This document shows positions 33,180 to 44,805 of a DNA stretch of 64,000 nt, piece by piece. The position numbers were made by a program, and so were the translations under genes. Every line of letters starts with the position of its first letter. Position 1 is the first letter of the stretch. This DNA is from Petaurus breviceps papuanus. Taxonomy: Eukaryota > Chordata > Mammalia > Diprotodontia > Petauridae. Location: NCBI GenBank assembly GCA_028583685.1, contig JAMXIF010001194.1, positions 4,000,065 through 4,064,064 on the forward strand. Reading direction: 5' to 3'. Below the pieces are notes generated by a model. The model worked only from the letters and a program-made list of their open reading frames with translations, made no database searches and was not told the DNA's origin.

Positions 33180-33608
33180 CCTGTTGGAGACAGAGAAACT
33201 GGTTCCTAATTCCCAGAAAGCTTAATGAAGCACTAGCCAGAGAGGTTCTTGGTTAGGCAGACTGCTAGTGTTTGGGTTATTTCTCCACCAGGCACTCACT
33301 GTGATCCGTTGGACATAATTCCAAAGGAGGAAGAAATTCTAAAGCAAACCTCTGGTAGTCTGTTACCTGGGAGCTCTAAGGACCTGAACAGGAAGAACGC
33401 TCCTGAGTAAGATGAACAAGAACAGGCAGAGGATGCACTCTGGCTATTCTAATCAAGTCAAGGGAAAACCAGATTTAATACAGCACTCTTCCCAATCCCC
33501 CTCACCCTACCTAGCAGACAGCCTCCAACTTTAAACAGCCTGTTACCAAGATAACTAAGCATCCTGGTAATAAAGAGAGATTGATACACAGAAGGCTGTG
33601 GACCAATC
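33180..33608. other. Intergenic, nothing recognised
   Basis: No known repeat or gene signal. Confidence 0.4.
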
Positions 33609-34012
33609 TTGTCAGCTTTTTTGGGGGGTGACAAGAATAAATTAAGTAGACTGAATGCCTTTGATGCTGCAGAAGGGTTTTTGAAAACAACAGATCTTCC
33701 TAAAGTTTTGCAAGTGGTCAGACTGAGCTGCACCAGTGAAACTGTTCTTTCTGCCATGCTGGTGTTCTCTCTGCACAATAGCACAATGACCATCTCAACA
33801 GCTATGGGGAAGATCCTGGGGTGTGGCTTAATACCCACCTCCCAACCACTTTCCAAAGCATTTAGCAACAGTGACTGATGAAGAGATCAGAAAACAGCAA
33901 GCAGATGTGCTTGCTCTTGTGGAAGAGATCACAAGGGATGGGGATACACCTATGGAGAAAGGGGCTGGAGAAGAGGAGGAAGATGAAGGAGAGGAAGAGG
34001 GGCAGGACTAAG
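33609..34012 (+). pseudogene. Possible processed pseudogene fragment, parent unknown
   Basis: Two adjacent frames look protein-like: about 33649-33876 (LNAFDAAEGFLKTTDLPKVL...) and, in another frame, about 33872-34012 (TDEEIRKQQADVLALVEEI followed by a Glu/Asp/Gly-rich acidic tail ending GQD and a stop). The frame change between them suggests a decayed copy. I do not recognise the parent, see no A tail or flanking duplication, and cannot exclude chance. Confidence 0.3.
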
Positions 34013-34024
34013 ACCAAGAGGTGG

Positions 34025-34170
34025 AAAATATATACATATATGTATGTACATACACATACATGCATGTATATACATGCATCTATACACATACCCACCTATA
34101 AATACACACATGCATGTGAACATGTGTGTATGTATGTATAGACACACAAATACATACATAGAAAGAGAGA
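34025..34170. repeat. TA/CATA-rich microsatellite
   Basis: Interrupted 'tacatata', 'tgtatg' and 'cacata' words. Confidence 0.9.
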
Positions 34171-35160
34171 ATCCAGGAGGATCCAACCAAAAATTCTCTG
34201 TGAAGCAGCAGAGCCAGCACACCCAACCACAAAAGCATGAGTGTCCATTAAAAAATAAGCAAGCTGCCTTGATCTCTAGAAGCTGGACAATTGATACTTA
34301 ATATTTATCCTTTCAAAAGAGAGTTTTTCCTCTTTTCCCTTCCTAGTTCAAAGGTGGGGAGGAACTAAATGGGTTTATGCCAGAAACACAGTCTCCCTTT
34401 CTTATTTAGGAAGTCGCTAGTTCAGAATGGTAAATTTTCCCAGGTCTCTGGTACATTTACCTTTTTGACTAAGGTTGAGCATTTTCTCTCTCCTTCTGGG
34501 TCTCTTTTTTTTTTTTTTAAGGTTAAGAGAGTTGTGTCTTCACTTCTTGGCATCTCCCCAGTTACCTGCTTCACAACTCAAATCTAAGAGACCATTTTTG
34601 TTTTGGAATGTTGTTCCATATTTGAATTCAGGTCACTGAATTTCTTGCCCAGACTCATCTTGGGGAAGTGCAGAGAGTAAAATAAAAGCACAACACTCTC
34701 TCCCAACCTGCTTTTTCTCAGATATAACACCAGGATTCCTTTATGAAATGTCCAGAACTAAAGCTAATATAATCTGACAGGAATCACACTCACCTCTTGT
34801 GCCAGGTTTCTTCAAACTTATTCCAAATCCATAGTGCACTTACTTTACTCTGCATGATGGAACTAAGCTGCCAACATGACATACTACTCTTAGGCTAGGC
34901 TCTTCAGCATCCCCTAAGTAGAGCAGCAGAAGAGGAGGTGTCTGGGAAATTTTCAGTGTGGTATCACAAGGGAGGTTGGGGAAATGCTTCCAAGCAAAAC
35001 AGAAAATCCATGTGTAAGAAGAGAAGGACTTGATTCTGGAGCCAGGTCCTCTGCCCCTGCAAGAGAGCAGATGTGGAAGGTGTGTCAACCTTCAGTTTGT
35101 TTGCTGGCCTACACAGCACTTAAAGCTGTGATAGTCTCACTCTTGTTTTTTAAAAAGTTC
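34171..35160. other. Intergenic, nothing recognised
   Basis: About 1 kb apparently free of repeats I can name. The short open frames are unconvincing. Confidence 0.4.
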
Positions 35161-35169
35161 ACCTTTTTT

Positions 35170-35585
35170 TTTTTAATAAATTGATAATATCAACTGGAAA
35201 AAATATGCACCCTCTTCATAGCTGTGAAAGGTATAGAATCTGCTTCTCTTCTAATTTTTTTAAATGGTGTAACTTTTAATAATTGGGTTGCAATCCAGTT
35301 TGAATTTATTGTGGAATATGGTACAATTAGTCTAATTTTTCTGCCAGACTGCTTTTCAGTTTTCCCAACTGTTCTCATCAGATAGAGTTCTTTCCCAAAT
35401 AATTTATATTTTTGGATTTATTAAAAAGCTGGGTTTTAAATATATATATATATATATAATTATTTCTGATTCTCTTTAGTCTAGTCTATTCCATTGATAC
35501 CAACGGGTTTTGAAGACTGCTACTTTATAATATAGATTCCCCTCTTTTGTTCCTCTGAATGAATTTGCAATTGTTTTTAATTGGA
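35170..35585 (-). mobile_element. L1 ORF2 fragment
   Basis: Reverse L1: 'ccagactgcttttcagttttccca', 'tctagtctattccattgat'. Contains a (TA)n run at 35438-35460. Confidence 0.75.
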
Positions 35586-36620
35586 CTTTTTACCTTATAT
35601 CTTTCTCTGCTCTTATCCATCCTCTCCTCAATTTCCAAAGTGATTTTCCTAAAATGTTGGCCCAATCATGTCAATCTTCTCCTCGATAAACTGCAGTGAC
35701 TCACTATTGTCTCTAGGGTCAGATAAAAATCCATTTGACATTAAACTAAGGCTGTTTACAATCTAGCCTCTTCCTACCTTTTCAGTCTCTTAACACATTA
35801 TTCTTCTCCACTAACTTGATGGTCCAGATAGACCTCCCTCCTTGCTGTTCTTCCTACATTACACTCCATCTTCCCATTGCCTTAAGAGTTAGCTCAAGCA
35901 CTGTGTTCTTCTGGAGGCCCTTCTCATCCCCTCATTTGCAAGTACTTTCTCCTTTAAGGTAACCTTCCATCTACTCTGTATTTATCTAGGGGCATATGGG
36001 GTATTCAGGGAGCACTTCTGATGTGAGGGCTGCTGAGCCCTTTACAAGGCTGCTCATCCACCTTTGGTGTCCACCTTTACCCAGCTCTCACCTGTGGCTC
36101 CAAGAAGCTGTAGCATGTGCAGTGGCCACACCCCAGTAAACATCTCAGCAGACAGGCTAAACCAGGTTGAAGGTAACCGACAGGCCTCAGACTTGTTGGT
36201 GAGTTGGGGGCTGTCTACATCGAGCTTGGGAAGACTTCCCCTGGCAGAATGGATGGAGGAGAAGAATTTGTTCCAGTGCACTATGGGGGCTCTTAAGAGT
36301 TTGGTCAAACACCAAAGACTCAAAGGTCATCCATTAAAGCCTGGGCCATTGCTGGTCATCTTGACTTTTGTCTTGACACTGGACTTTGATGACTTATGAA
36401 GAGTGAGACTTTGTGTAACTCTGTCTCACTTAAATCCAATTCACATGCAAGTCAATGCATTTCCCATGATGACACTGATCCGCTTTGAAAACAAAGAACA
36501 ACAAGAAGTTATCTTGCTAGCACAGTTTATGTGTATGTTGTCTCATTAGAATGTAAGTCTCTGAGAGCAGAGACTATTTTCCTGTTCCATAGTAATAACT
36601 TAATAAATGTTGATTGATTG
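35586..36620 (+). repeat. L2 3' part, split by an insertion
   Basis: 'ccaatcatgtcaatcttctc', 'ttacaatctagcctcttcc', then after the insert 'tctcattagaatgtaagtct' and the 3' end 'aataaatgttgattgattg'. Confidence 0.8.
35990..36508 (+). mobile_element. Marsupial SINE-like retroposon
   Basis: Inserted in L2 with a short target repeat TTATCT at about 35982-35987 and 36510-36515. The 3' part ('gacactggactttgatgact', 'cttaaatccaattcacatgc', ending in 'gaaaacaaagaacaacaag') matches an abundant marsupial repeat I remember but cannot name with certainty. The A/AAC-rich end suggests LINE-driven retroposition. Confidence 0.5.
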
Positions 36621-36624
36621 TCTC

Positions 36625-36750
36625 TGAATAAATGAATGGAAAAGCACTTATTAATCTTTATTATGTGCCAAATACAGAGCAAAGCCCTGGGGATACAAAT
36701 ACAAAGGGCAGTTCCTGTTTTTGAGGAGCTTATATTCTAGGAAGTCTCAG
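36625..36750. repeat. Old mammalian repeat
   Basis: 'tattatgtgccaaatacagag', 'ctggggatacaaatacaaag', 'gaggagcttatattct' are typical of an ancient interspersed family. Confidence 0.5.
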
Positions 36751-37699
36751 AGATAGTGAGTGAAGCCACATGGGATTGAGTGAGATTCCTCTTCTAGTGG
36801 AAATGGTGGCATTGATTTGATTTTGCCTTTTTGCTCCATGTCTCAAGCACCTCTCCCTCTTCATTGCTCCATTGATGCCTCCACCTACTGCAATCCGTAG
36901 GGTCAAGTGCTTGTATAGACCTCCCACCTGACAGTCCACGTTTTTTCATAGCCCAACTCTCTGTTCCATTTGACCTTTCTCTCTCTACCTCTTAAGCTCT
37001 TCAAACTCCTTGTAAAGGCCAGCACCTCAAGTGTATGAACTCGTTATTAATTCCATAATGAATGTGTAGTATGAATGGGGCAACAAGTGCCCATGACAAA
37101 GCAAATCCACTCACTGAGTAGTGAGTAAAAACACTTATTTCTTCAAGAGAAAGTGGAGGAAGGTGAAATTTGTTCAGGAGCATAACTGAGCATATACTCT
37201 CCCCTCAGTTAAAAATGTTGAGGCCCTACAAATTACAAGAGGGAGCCTTTGTGCTCACCAGCTAACAGCCCCAATGTTGCATACTCTCTAAAGACCTGGG
37301 AAATCTCCGTATTTTCAGGCTGTTCACCCAATGTACCAATGGATTATTTTCCTTCCTGAATACTTTCCCTAGTACCTTATATCCCCTCAAAGATCTCACA
37401 GTGGTGAGATTCTTTGTCTCAGCTCATAGATACCCCCAAAGCATAACTGTTCAGTAAATCTTTCTCAGTGCTCTATTTCCTTACATTCCCATGCACAGAA
37501 TGGTATATTTGTGCAGGGGGCCTTTCTAGCATTTGCTCCCCCAGGATCTGATTGAACTCTTGGAATGAGATTTACTTAAAGATGGGGGCAAAAGGTGGAG
37601 GGAGGGAGTAGCAACAGGAAAGAATCAAGCAAAACAAGTCATGGGTCTTGGCTCCCAGTCTCTGCCTGTTAGGGCAGAAAATGTGTGGTAGCTCAATTC
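36751..37699. other. Intergenic, nothing recognised
   Basis: Nearly 1 kb without a recognisable repeat or coding exon. Confidence 0.4.
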
Positions 37700-37740
37700 T
37701 TCAATTGGTAAGTAGGTATCAATTTAGCCCTTACTATATA

Positions 37741-37832
37741 GAGTGTCCCAGGTCTTAGTGCAGTTTTGAGCTAGTAAAGTATAAAGCACTAAGACATCAG
37801 CTAATAAAGCTTAAAACTTCACTTAAAACTGG
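37741..37832. mobile_element. Palindromic mariner-type MITE
   Basis: 'gagtgtcccaggtcttagtg' and 'cagttttgagct' at the left are mirrored by 'aaagcactaagac' and 'ttaaaactt'. The insertion lies at a TA inside an old repeat ('cttactata' before, 'tgtccagacctgtgct' after). Confidence 0.6.
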
Positions 37833-37969
37833 ATGCCTTTTATGTCCAGACCTGTGCTATGAGCTCTGACGGAGATAAACAGACACAGAATAAAGACCCT
37901 CTCCTTCTTGGGCTCACAATCTATTTGGGAGACCAGATACACATGGAAAGGAAACGAACAGTCTTGCTC

Positions 37970-38110
37970 TGTACATCCTTATGGCTCAATTACTGTTATA
38001 GAAACTTGGTACTTGCTATGGGACCTCAGGGCCTTAATGTCTTCATGTGTAAAATGGGGATAAAAATATTTAGACTCTCTCAAAAACATATTAATTAAAG
38101 CACTTTGTAA
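37970..38110 (+). repeat. MIR fragment
   Basis: 'cttcatgtgtaaaatgggga', 'aaagcactttgtaaacc'. Confidence 0.65.
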
Positions 38111-38119
38111 ACCTTAAAG

Positions 38120-38360
38120 CAGGGCAGCTAGGTGGCACAGTGGATATAACACTGGTCCTCGAGTCAGGAGGACCTGAGTTCAAATCAGGACACTAGTTTC
38201 ATGACCCTGGGCAAGTCACTTAACCCTGTTTACCTCAGTTGTTTCATCTGTAAAATGAGCTGGAGAAGAAAATGGCAAACCATTCCAGTATCTTTGCCAA
38301 GAAAACCCTAAATGGGGTTACAAAAAGTCAGATATGACTAATCAACCAAACAACAACAAC
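38120..38360 (+). mobile_element. tRNA-derived SINE, long-tailed type
   Basis: Target duplication ACCTTAAAG at 38111-38119 and 38361-38369. Body plus the tail 'gccaagaaaaccctaaatgg' ending in (CAA)n. Confidence 0.92.
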
Positions 38361-38426
38361 ACCTTAAAGGACCATGGAAATGGGGCTATTATTATTGCTA
38401 ACAATAAGGGCACTAAGAATCATATG

Positions 38427-38594
38427 ATTGGGCAGCTAGGTGGTGCAGAGAATAGAGCACCGGCCCTGGAGTCCAAAGGATCTGAGTTCAAATCCGACCT
38501 CAGACACTTAACACTTACTAGCAGTGTGACCTCGGGCAAGTCACTTAACCCCAATTGCCCTGCCTTCCCCCCTCCAAAAAGCAAAAAAAAAAAA
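38427..38594 (+). mobile_element. tRNA-derived SINE, short A-tail type
   Basis: Target duplication AAGAATCATATG at 38415-38426 and 38595-38606. Ends 'ccctccaaaaagc' plus an A tail. Confidence 0.93.
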
Positions 38595-38609
38595 AAAGAA
38601 TCATATGGT

Positions 38610-39540
38610 TGTTATCTATATTATTAATAACAATAATAATGGCTATAGGAAATTAGAGAGGGAAGAAATCATGAGTGCTACAGTGGTCAGGGATGGCTTC
38701 CTGGAGCAGTTAACTTTGGCACAATTAACCCAAAGCATTTTCCTAAGGGAAAAAGATGCTCCCTAACCTCATCAGTAGGGGCTTCCCCGGTTCTGGGAGG
38801 TAGCTCTGAGCTCTGACCCCAGCAAGGAGGGCACTGACCCTTGATCTCAAGCAGTAGAGAGGACTCCCAGTCCATGTGAATAATGCTCTCTGAATCTTTG
38901 CTCTAAAGGCAAGTCTCCATTCCACCTTCCCCCATCTTCCCAACAATGAAAAGAGGAAAAGAAAGTTGAAGAGGAGGGGGAGGAGATGCTTGCCTGGGGA
39001 AGGCCTGGCTGGAGCCAAACACTGTGTCCCAAGAGATACAGAGGATTCCAGGCAGGCTCCATCTGCTTTCCAGATTGCTAGGCTCAGATCGTCTCCTGGA
39101 AGGTGACAAAGGGATTCATTTTAATATCAGGGAACAGTCATGTGTGTATATACAGACACATATGTTTATATAAAGCCATGCTTGTGGCTATGTTGGAGAC
39201 ATAGCCACACATGTATACATATACATGTCCATTGAGAAGTGGAGGCATGGTCCTATGTAACTATCCTGGGCTGCTTTTCCTAAGCGCTCAGTTTTTAAGG
39301 CCACATTTCTGGGGAAGGCACTCAGAAAATCTAACATCCATCAATCACCCGCTTGGAAGAGCTGGGAGAGAAATATGGGAAAAGACCAAACCGAGTAAAT
39401 GTTGGGCTTAGTAAAGAGGCTGAGCCTCAGGGCAGGAAGTGAGCCTGGTAAATGTTGGGAGGGTGGTGGTAGTGGAATGGCAGGATAGTCACAGAAGAAT
39501 GAGACATCAGTGGAGCTGGGCTTGAGATGAAAAAAATTAT
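38610..39540. other. Intergenic, one short hairpin
   Basis: No repeat family recognised. At 39184-39208 a perfect 10-bp inverted repeat (GTGGCTATGT / ACATAGCCAC) surrounds a 5-base loop. Confidence 0.45.
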
Positions 39541-39542
39541 AG

Positions 39543-41540
39543 AATGCTTAGACCTGTCAGCTAACAAGCTAGTTGAAACAATAATTTTAGCAAAGCAGCA
39601 GGATACAAAATAAACCCTTACAATTCATCAACACTTTTATATATCACCAACAAAACCCTGCAAGAAGATATAATATAGTAAGAGATACTGCATTTAAAAT
39701 AACTGTAGACAGCATAAAATACCTGGGAGTATACCTGCCAAGACAAACCTGGGAATTACATGAACATAATTGTAAAACACTTTTTATACAAATAAAGTCA
39801 GGTTTAAATAATTGAAGTAGTATTTGCTCATGAGTGGGTAGAGTCAACATAATAAAATGACAATTCTACTATATTAATCTACAAATTCTACTAAGCTAAT
39901 CTACCTATTCAATGCCATTCTAATTAAATTACCAAAAAAATTTTATTGAGCTAGAAAAAATAAAATTCATCAGGAAAAACAAAATGTAAAGAATATCAAG
40001 GACTTAATGAAAAAAAATGTAAAGGAAGGAGGTCTAGCAGTACCAGGTCAAAACTGTATTATAAGATGGTAGTTATCAAAACTATTTGGTACTGGCTAAG
40101 AAATAGAAAGGTGGATCAGTGGAAAAGAGTAGACATACAATATACAGTAGTAAATGATTATAGTAATCTTGTGTTTGACAAATGTAAAGATTTAAGCTTT
40201 TTGGATAAGAATTCACTATTAGGTAAAAACTGTTGGGAAACTGTAAAACAGTCTGGCAGAAACTAGGTATAGATCAATATCTTAACACTATTTACCAAGA
40301 TAAGGTCAAAATGGATACATAACCTAGACATAAAGGGAGATATCATAAGTAAATTAGAAGAACATGAAACATACTACCTATCAGACTTATGGATAAGAGA
40401 AGAATTTATCAGTAAACGATATAGACAGCATTGTCAAGCATAAAATGGATAATTTTGATTATACTAAAAAGTTTTTGTACAAATAAAACTCACCAAGATT
40501 AGATGGAAAGCAGAAAATTGGGGGTAGGTGGGATTTTTATAGACAGCTTTTCAGATAAAGGCCTCATCTCAAATATATACAGAATTTTGTTAAATTTATA
40601 AGGATATGAGTCATTCCCCAACTGATAAATGGTCAAAAGATGAACAGGTAGTTTTTGGAGGGAGATAATAAAACTACATATAGTTATATGAAAAAAATAC
40701 TCTAAATCATCAATTAGAGAAATGTAAATTAAAACAATTTTGAGATATCTCACACCTAACAAATTGGCTAAAATGATAGAAGGGGGAAATGAAAAATGTT
40801 GGAGGGGATGTGGAAAAACTGGGACACTAATACACTGTTGATGCAACTGTGAACCGATCCAGCCATTTTGGAGAGTTATCTGAAATTATGCCTGAAGAGT
40901 TATAAAACTGTGTATACCTTTTGATCTCAGCAATACCACTCTTAGGTCTGTTTCTCAAGGGGAGGGGAAGGGAAGGAAAGGAACTTTTATGTTCTAAAGT
41001 ATTTATAGCAGTTCTCTTTGTGGTGTCAGAGAACTGGACATTGAGGAGATGCCCATGAATTGGAGAATGGCTGAACAAGTTGTATGTGATTGTGATAGAA
41101 TACTACCGTGCTGTAAGAAATGATGAGCAGGTTGATTTTAAAAAAGCATGGAAAGACTTGCGGGAAATAATGAAGAGTGAAATTAGCAGAACCAAGTAAA
41201 TGTTGTATACAGTAACAGCACAATTGTTCAAAGAATAATTGTGAATGATTAAGCTATTCTGAGTATTATAAATATTCAAATAAACTATGAAAGGAAGGCT
41301 AATGAAGGAAGATGCCATCCACCTCCAGAGAAAGAACTGATAAATGGAAATATGCATAGTGTGGTTTTACATATATATGCACATATATATATATATACAC
41401 ATATACATATATATTCACACATACATACATACATATATATGTCAAATGGTGACCTCTGGTGTGAGGTATGGAAGGAAGGAGGCAGTTTAGAACTTAAAAT
41501 GTAACAAAAAATAAATACAATTGGATTAAAAAATAATTTT
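39543..41540 (+). mobile_element. 5'-truncated L1 (ORF2 C-terminal part and 3' UTR)
   Basis: Colinear marsupial L1: 'acaaaataaacccttacaattcatcaac', 'ataccaggtcaaaactgtat'-type block, 'gggcatctc'-equivalent 'gaggagatgcccatgaattgg', 'gtaagaaatgatgagcagg', ending 'aaaaataaatacaattgga'. Several stops interrupt the frames. Confidence 0.88.
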
Positions 41541-41557
41541 TAAAAAGAATACTAGAG

Positions 41558-41724
41558 GGGTGCCTAGGTGGCACAGTGAATAGAGTGCTGGCCTTGGAAT
41601 CAGGAGGACCTGAGTTCAAATCCAGCCTCAGACACCTAACACTTACTAGCCATGTGATCTTGGGCAAGTCTCTTGACCCCAATTGCCCTGTATTTCCCCC
41701 TTCAAAAAGCAAAAAAAAAAAAAA
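41558..41724 (+). mobile_element. tRNA-derived SINE, short A-tail type
   Basis: Target duplication AAGAA(T/C)ACTAGAG at about 41545-41557 and 41725-41737, immediately after the L1 tail. Confidence 0.93.
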
Positions 41725-41737
41725 AAGAACACTAGAG

Positions 41738-41865
41738 CTGGATTGAACTTCGGCTGTCAGTCCAATTTCTCCTTAAGCATAGAGAAGGGGGTGAATTGCC
41801 TAAGGTCACCAAGCAATTTAGTGTCAGAGCCAGAAATGAAACCCAAAGTCTTCTTCCATCCTCTC
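41738..41865 (-). repeat. MIR3 fragment
   Basis: 'tgtcagtccaatttctcctt', 'ttgcctaaggtcaccaagc'. Confidence 0.6.
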
Positions 41866-42429
41866 TGGTTATTCTGCTTGAAAAATCCTTGGACATGTGG
41901 TTACAGTGGTCCCTAAGACTGAGCCTCTCCCCCAGAGATTCTTAGGTTTAATTAATCATCTTTCTTGAGAGAGTGCTTTAGGGTCCCTGAAATTAATGGA
42001 GACCTTTTGTCCTTTTCCTCAATCATCCAGTCTTCCTTGTTCCAAGTCCCCAAAATAAGGGAAGTGGGAATAATCCCTTTTCTTAAACATTTGATTTTTT
42101 TTATGTTAGAGTTGTTATGATTTTAAAGGCAATGCTGACCCCTTTGGACAAAGATGCTGATGGATTTGGGAGTGGGGAGCCCTTTCCACGTCAACACCAT
42201 ACCCTGTCAGACACTCGTAAGTGTCCAAAATGAGGCCAAGACCAATTCGCAAGAATGAATACTTGCCTGCTGAAGGAAAACATCCCACTTAATTTAAGGG
42301 TTCTTGAACTCTCCTTAGCCCTGATCTTGGCTTTAGTCAAGAGGAGGAAAGCAACACCATCTGAAAATGCTCAGAGTATCCTCTCTGTACTTCTTATTAC
42401 CACACACCCCAAATTCCCTTACAGAATTA

Positions 42430-43270
42430 CAGAATCTGAGTTGGAAGCACCCTCAGAAGTCGTAATCCAATGAGTACCTGAACCGTAATCCTTCTACAAC
42501 CTTCCCTATGGATTGTCATCTAGCCTTTCTTTGTTTGAAGATCTCCAGGGCTAAGTAACTCTTTACCTCCAGAGACATCCCATTCTATTGTTGAATAGCT
42601 CCCAATTGCTACTCAGTTTTCCCTACTAGAGCCTTCAAAATCTTCTTCCTTGGAGCTTTTACTTCCTGGAAGTTATGGCTTCCAAACAAGTGGAATCTCT
42701 CTTTCAAAAAAAAAAAAGTGCACAGCAGAGAGCAAAAGAAAACTTAAGAGGAAGCACAGAAAAGCAGGGTAGCTTTGAAAACAATGTCTAGTGTTTATTA
42801 TATAGTTAGGGTTTTTTTTTAAAGTAAATAGTGTGAAATGGAAATCGATGGTTTTATATTGAATCCCCTTTTTATGTTGTGTGGTGTACATAGAAATGTT
42901 CTTTTTTATCTTTTTGTATTTAAGTTCAAAATGAATAAATATAAAAAACAGACCCAAAACAGTGAAATCTCTTTTCCAATTGAAAGTTCTTCAAACACTT
43001 GAACACAGTGACTCTATCTCTCAGTTCCTGCAACATATGGCGTGACTTCAAGCATCTTCACAAAACTCATCCTCCTCTAAACATGCTTCAGCTCTCAGCG
43101 TTCTTCCTGAAATGGGGCACTTGGGATTGAACACAGCACTGCAGAGGTGTTTCAGACTCACTTGGCAGGACGCTCTTCTCCCGTGCTCCGAACACTGTGC
43201 CTCTAAGCCTAGCAGCACTGGCTTCTACAGCCACATCTGGGGTCACAACTGGGACAAACTCAACTGAAAT
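42430..43270 (-). repeat. L3/CR1 LINE split by an L1 end
   Basis: Reverse L3 order: 'agaatctgagttggaagcacc', 'tgtcatctagcctttc', 'catcccattctattgttgaatag', then after the insert 'tcttcaaacacttgaacacag', 'cctgaaatggggcacttggg', 'gaacacagcactgcagagg'. Confidence 0.8.
42704..42957 (+). mobile_element. L1 3' UTR end
   Basis: Same 3' tail family as 62630-62845 ('gcacagcagagagcaaaag', 'gtatttaagttcaaaatgaa'). The flanks 'gaatctctctttc' and 'gaaatctcttttcc' look like a target duplication. Confidence 0.75.
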
Positions 43271-43725
43271 GTGTGGCAGCCGCAAGGACAGTCAAACCCC
43301 AAACGCAGTAGTGTTAGGGAAGGGGCAGAGTGGCTCCGAGGACCATGGTGATGGTGGATTGCGGTGGTCCAGTGAATAGTCCCACTGCAGTTATGGTCCC
43401 GATGGCAGAGATTGACTCCTGCAGAGAGAAATAGCCCTTTCCTCACCAGTCCACAGGTGGAGAAGGGAGTGACTAGGAATGGTTGTGCTTTTTGGCCTCC
43501 AAAGAACTGCAAGAAGTTAAGAGATGGTGACAATTACAGGGGGAAGCATGTGCCCCCCAAGCCGCCACATCATCACCCCATGCCAATGCCAATGGAATAG
43601 TGTACTTCATGCCCCCTTCTGGACTGTGAGATTCTGGAGTTCATCATGTCTCTTCTATCTTTTTATCCTTTCTCTTCTCTTCTTCCTGCCTCTTCTAGAA
43701 GGACAACAGTTTGCTTGGTAAAAGT
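43271..43725. other. Intergenic, nothing recognised
   Basis: The 62-96-codon open frames here do not resemble a protein I know. Confidence 0.4.
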
Positions 43726-43734
43726 CTGTTGAGT

Positions 43735-43893
43735 GACTGCACGTGTAAAAAAACCTATATCAGATTGCTTACTGTCTCAGGGAAGGTGGGAAAAGATTTG
43801 GAATTCAAAACTTAAAAGAAAAACCCAGCAAATGTTAAAAATTGTTTTTTACATACAATTGGGGGGAAAATAAAATAGTATTAAAAAAAAAAG
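43735..43893 (+). mobile_element. L1 3' terminus
   Basis: 'cctatatcagattgcttact', 'tctcagggaaggtggg', 'acatacaattggggggaaaa' and an A tail: the terminal part of a marsupial L1. Confidence 0.8.
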
Positions 43894-44079
43894 AAAAGAT
43901 AAGCTTGGGGGAGACGACTGGTAGGCAATGCAGGTTTGAAAATAAAATAAAATTGAATTCAAGAATTTTTAAAAACCTATTGAACTTAATGATTGAAATC
44001 AGGACTTCGGGTTGTCATTTACTGGTCTTAGCTATTCTTTACATGACACCCAATGGGGATTGATGGCCATGAACATCAT

Positions 44080-44775
44080 GAAGCTTCAATGGCTCCCACT
44101 GCCTACAAAGTCCAAACTACTGTCTTTATTTAGACCTTAGCATTCCAGTTCTCTCTTCCCAGAGCTAATTCAGTTTCTCCATAGGCAACCTTTATTTCAA
44201 CCAATTTCCTCTATTCACCATCCCCCCAAATAAAACACCAAGCATTTCTTCTTCTAGACCTTTGCTGACTCTTAGTTGACCTGTAAATCTACAATCTTTG
44301 CCTAAAGCACTGCTTCCCTCCCCTCTCTGATCCTCTCCATTTCCCCAAATCCACTCTATTGTTCAAGGTCCATATCTCCATGCAAAATTCATGCATGGCA
44401 GAAAGCCATGCAAATTCAACAAGATTTAATTGCAATATAGTCTGTACTCTTTTTTTTTTTGCTTTAACAACACACTTTTAAATTTAATGTATATTATTAA
44501 GATTTTTTCAATATGTGTCTTTAATCTAGACAACTAACAATACATTAAATCATGATTTGTAAAATTTTTCAATTCCAAGGTGTACATGCTGACACTGAAA
44601 ATTTAGCAATTAACTTTTCTTATCCCAAATGTGTTGTCTCCAGCCTATCCCTGGCCTGCCGTTCATTGAGATTAGCCCAGTTCTAAGAGAGAATGCCAGC
44701 TGGAGGCATGTATAGTCTGTACTCTTACAGACCACATGGCATTGTAGTCTTTTTTTATATCTGTCTTATTTCTCC
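44080..44775 (+). repeat. L2 3' part split by a retrocopy
   Basis: 'caatggctcccactgcctac', 'acctttgctgactcttag', then resumes 'cagaccacatggcattgtag' after the insert. Confidence 0.7.
44452..44710 (-). pseudogene. 3'-end retrocopy of an unidentified transcript
   Basis: Perfect 16-bp target duplication TATAGTCTGTACTCTT at 44436-44451 and 44711-44726. Poly-T at the left end (A tail of a minus-strand insertion). The 250-bp body is AT-rich and matches no SINE or LINE in the window, so it looks like a 5'-truncated copy of an mRNA or noncoding RNA end. Confidence 0.75.
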
Positions 44776-44805
44776 TACTATTCTATAAGATATTGGAGAG
44801 TAAGA

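Noticed and set aside
43412-43600. 62-codon frame with Cys and a His/Pro-rich end
   Set aside because: Considered as a pseudogene, but I find no family, no flanking duplication and no tail.
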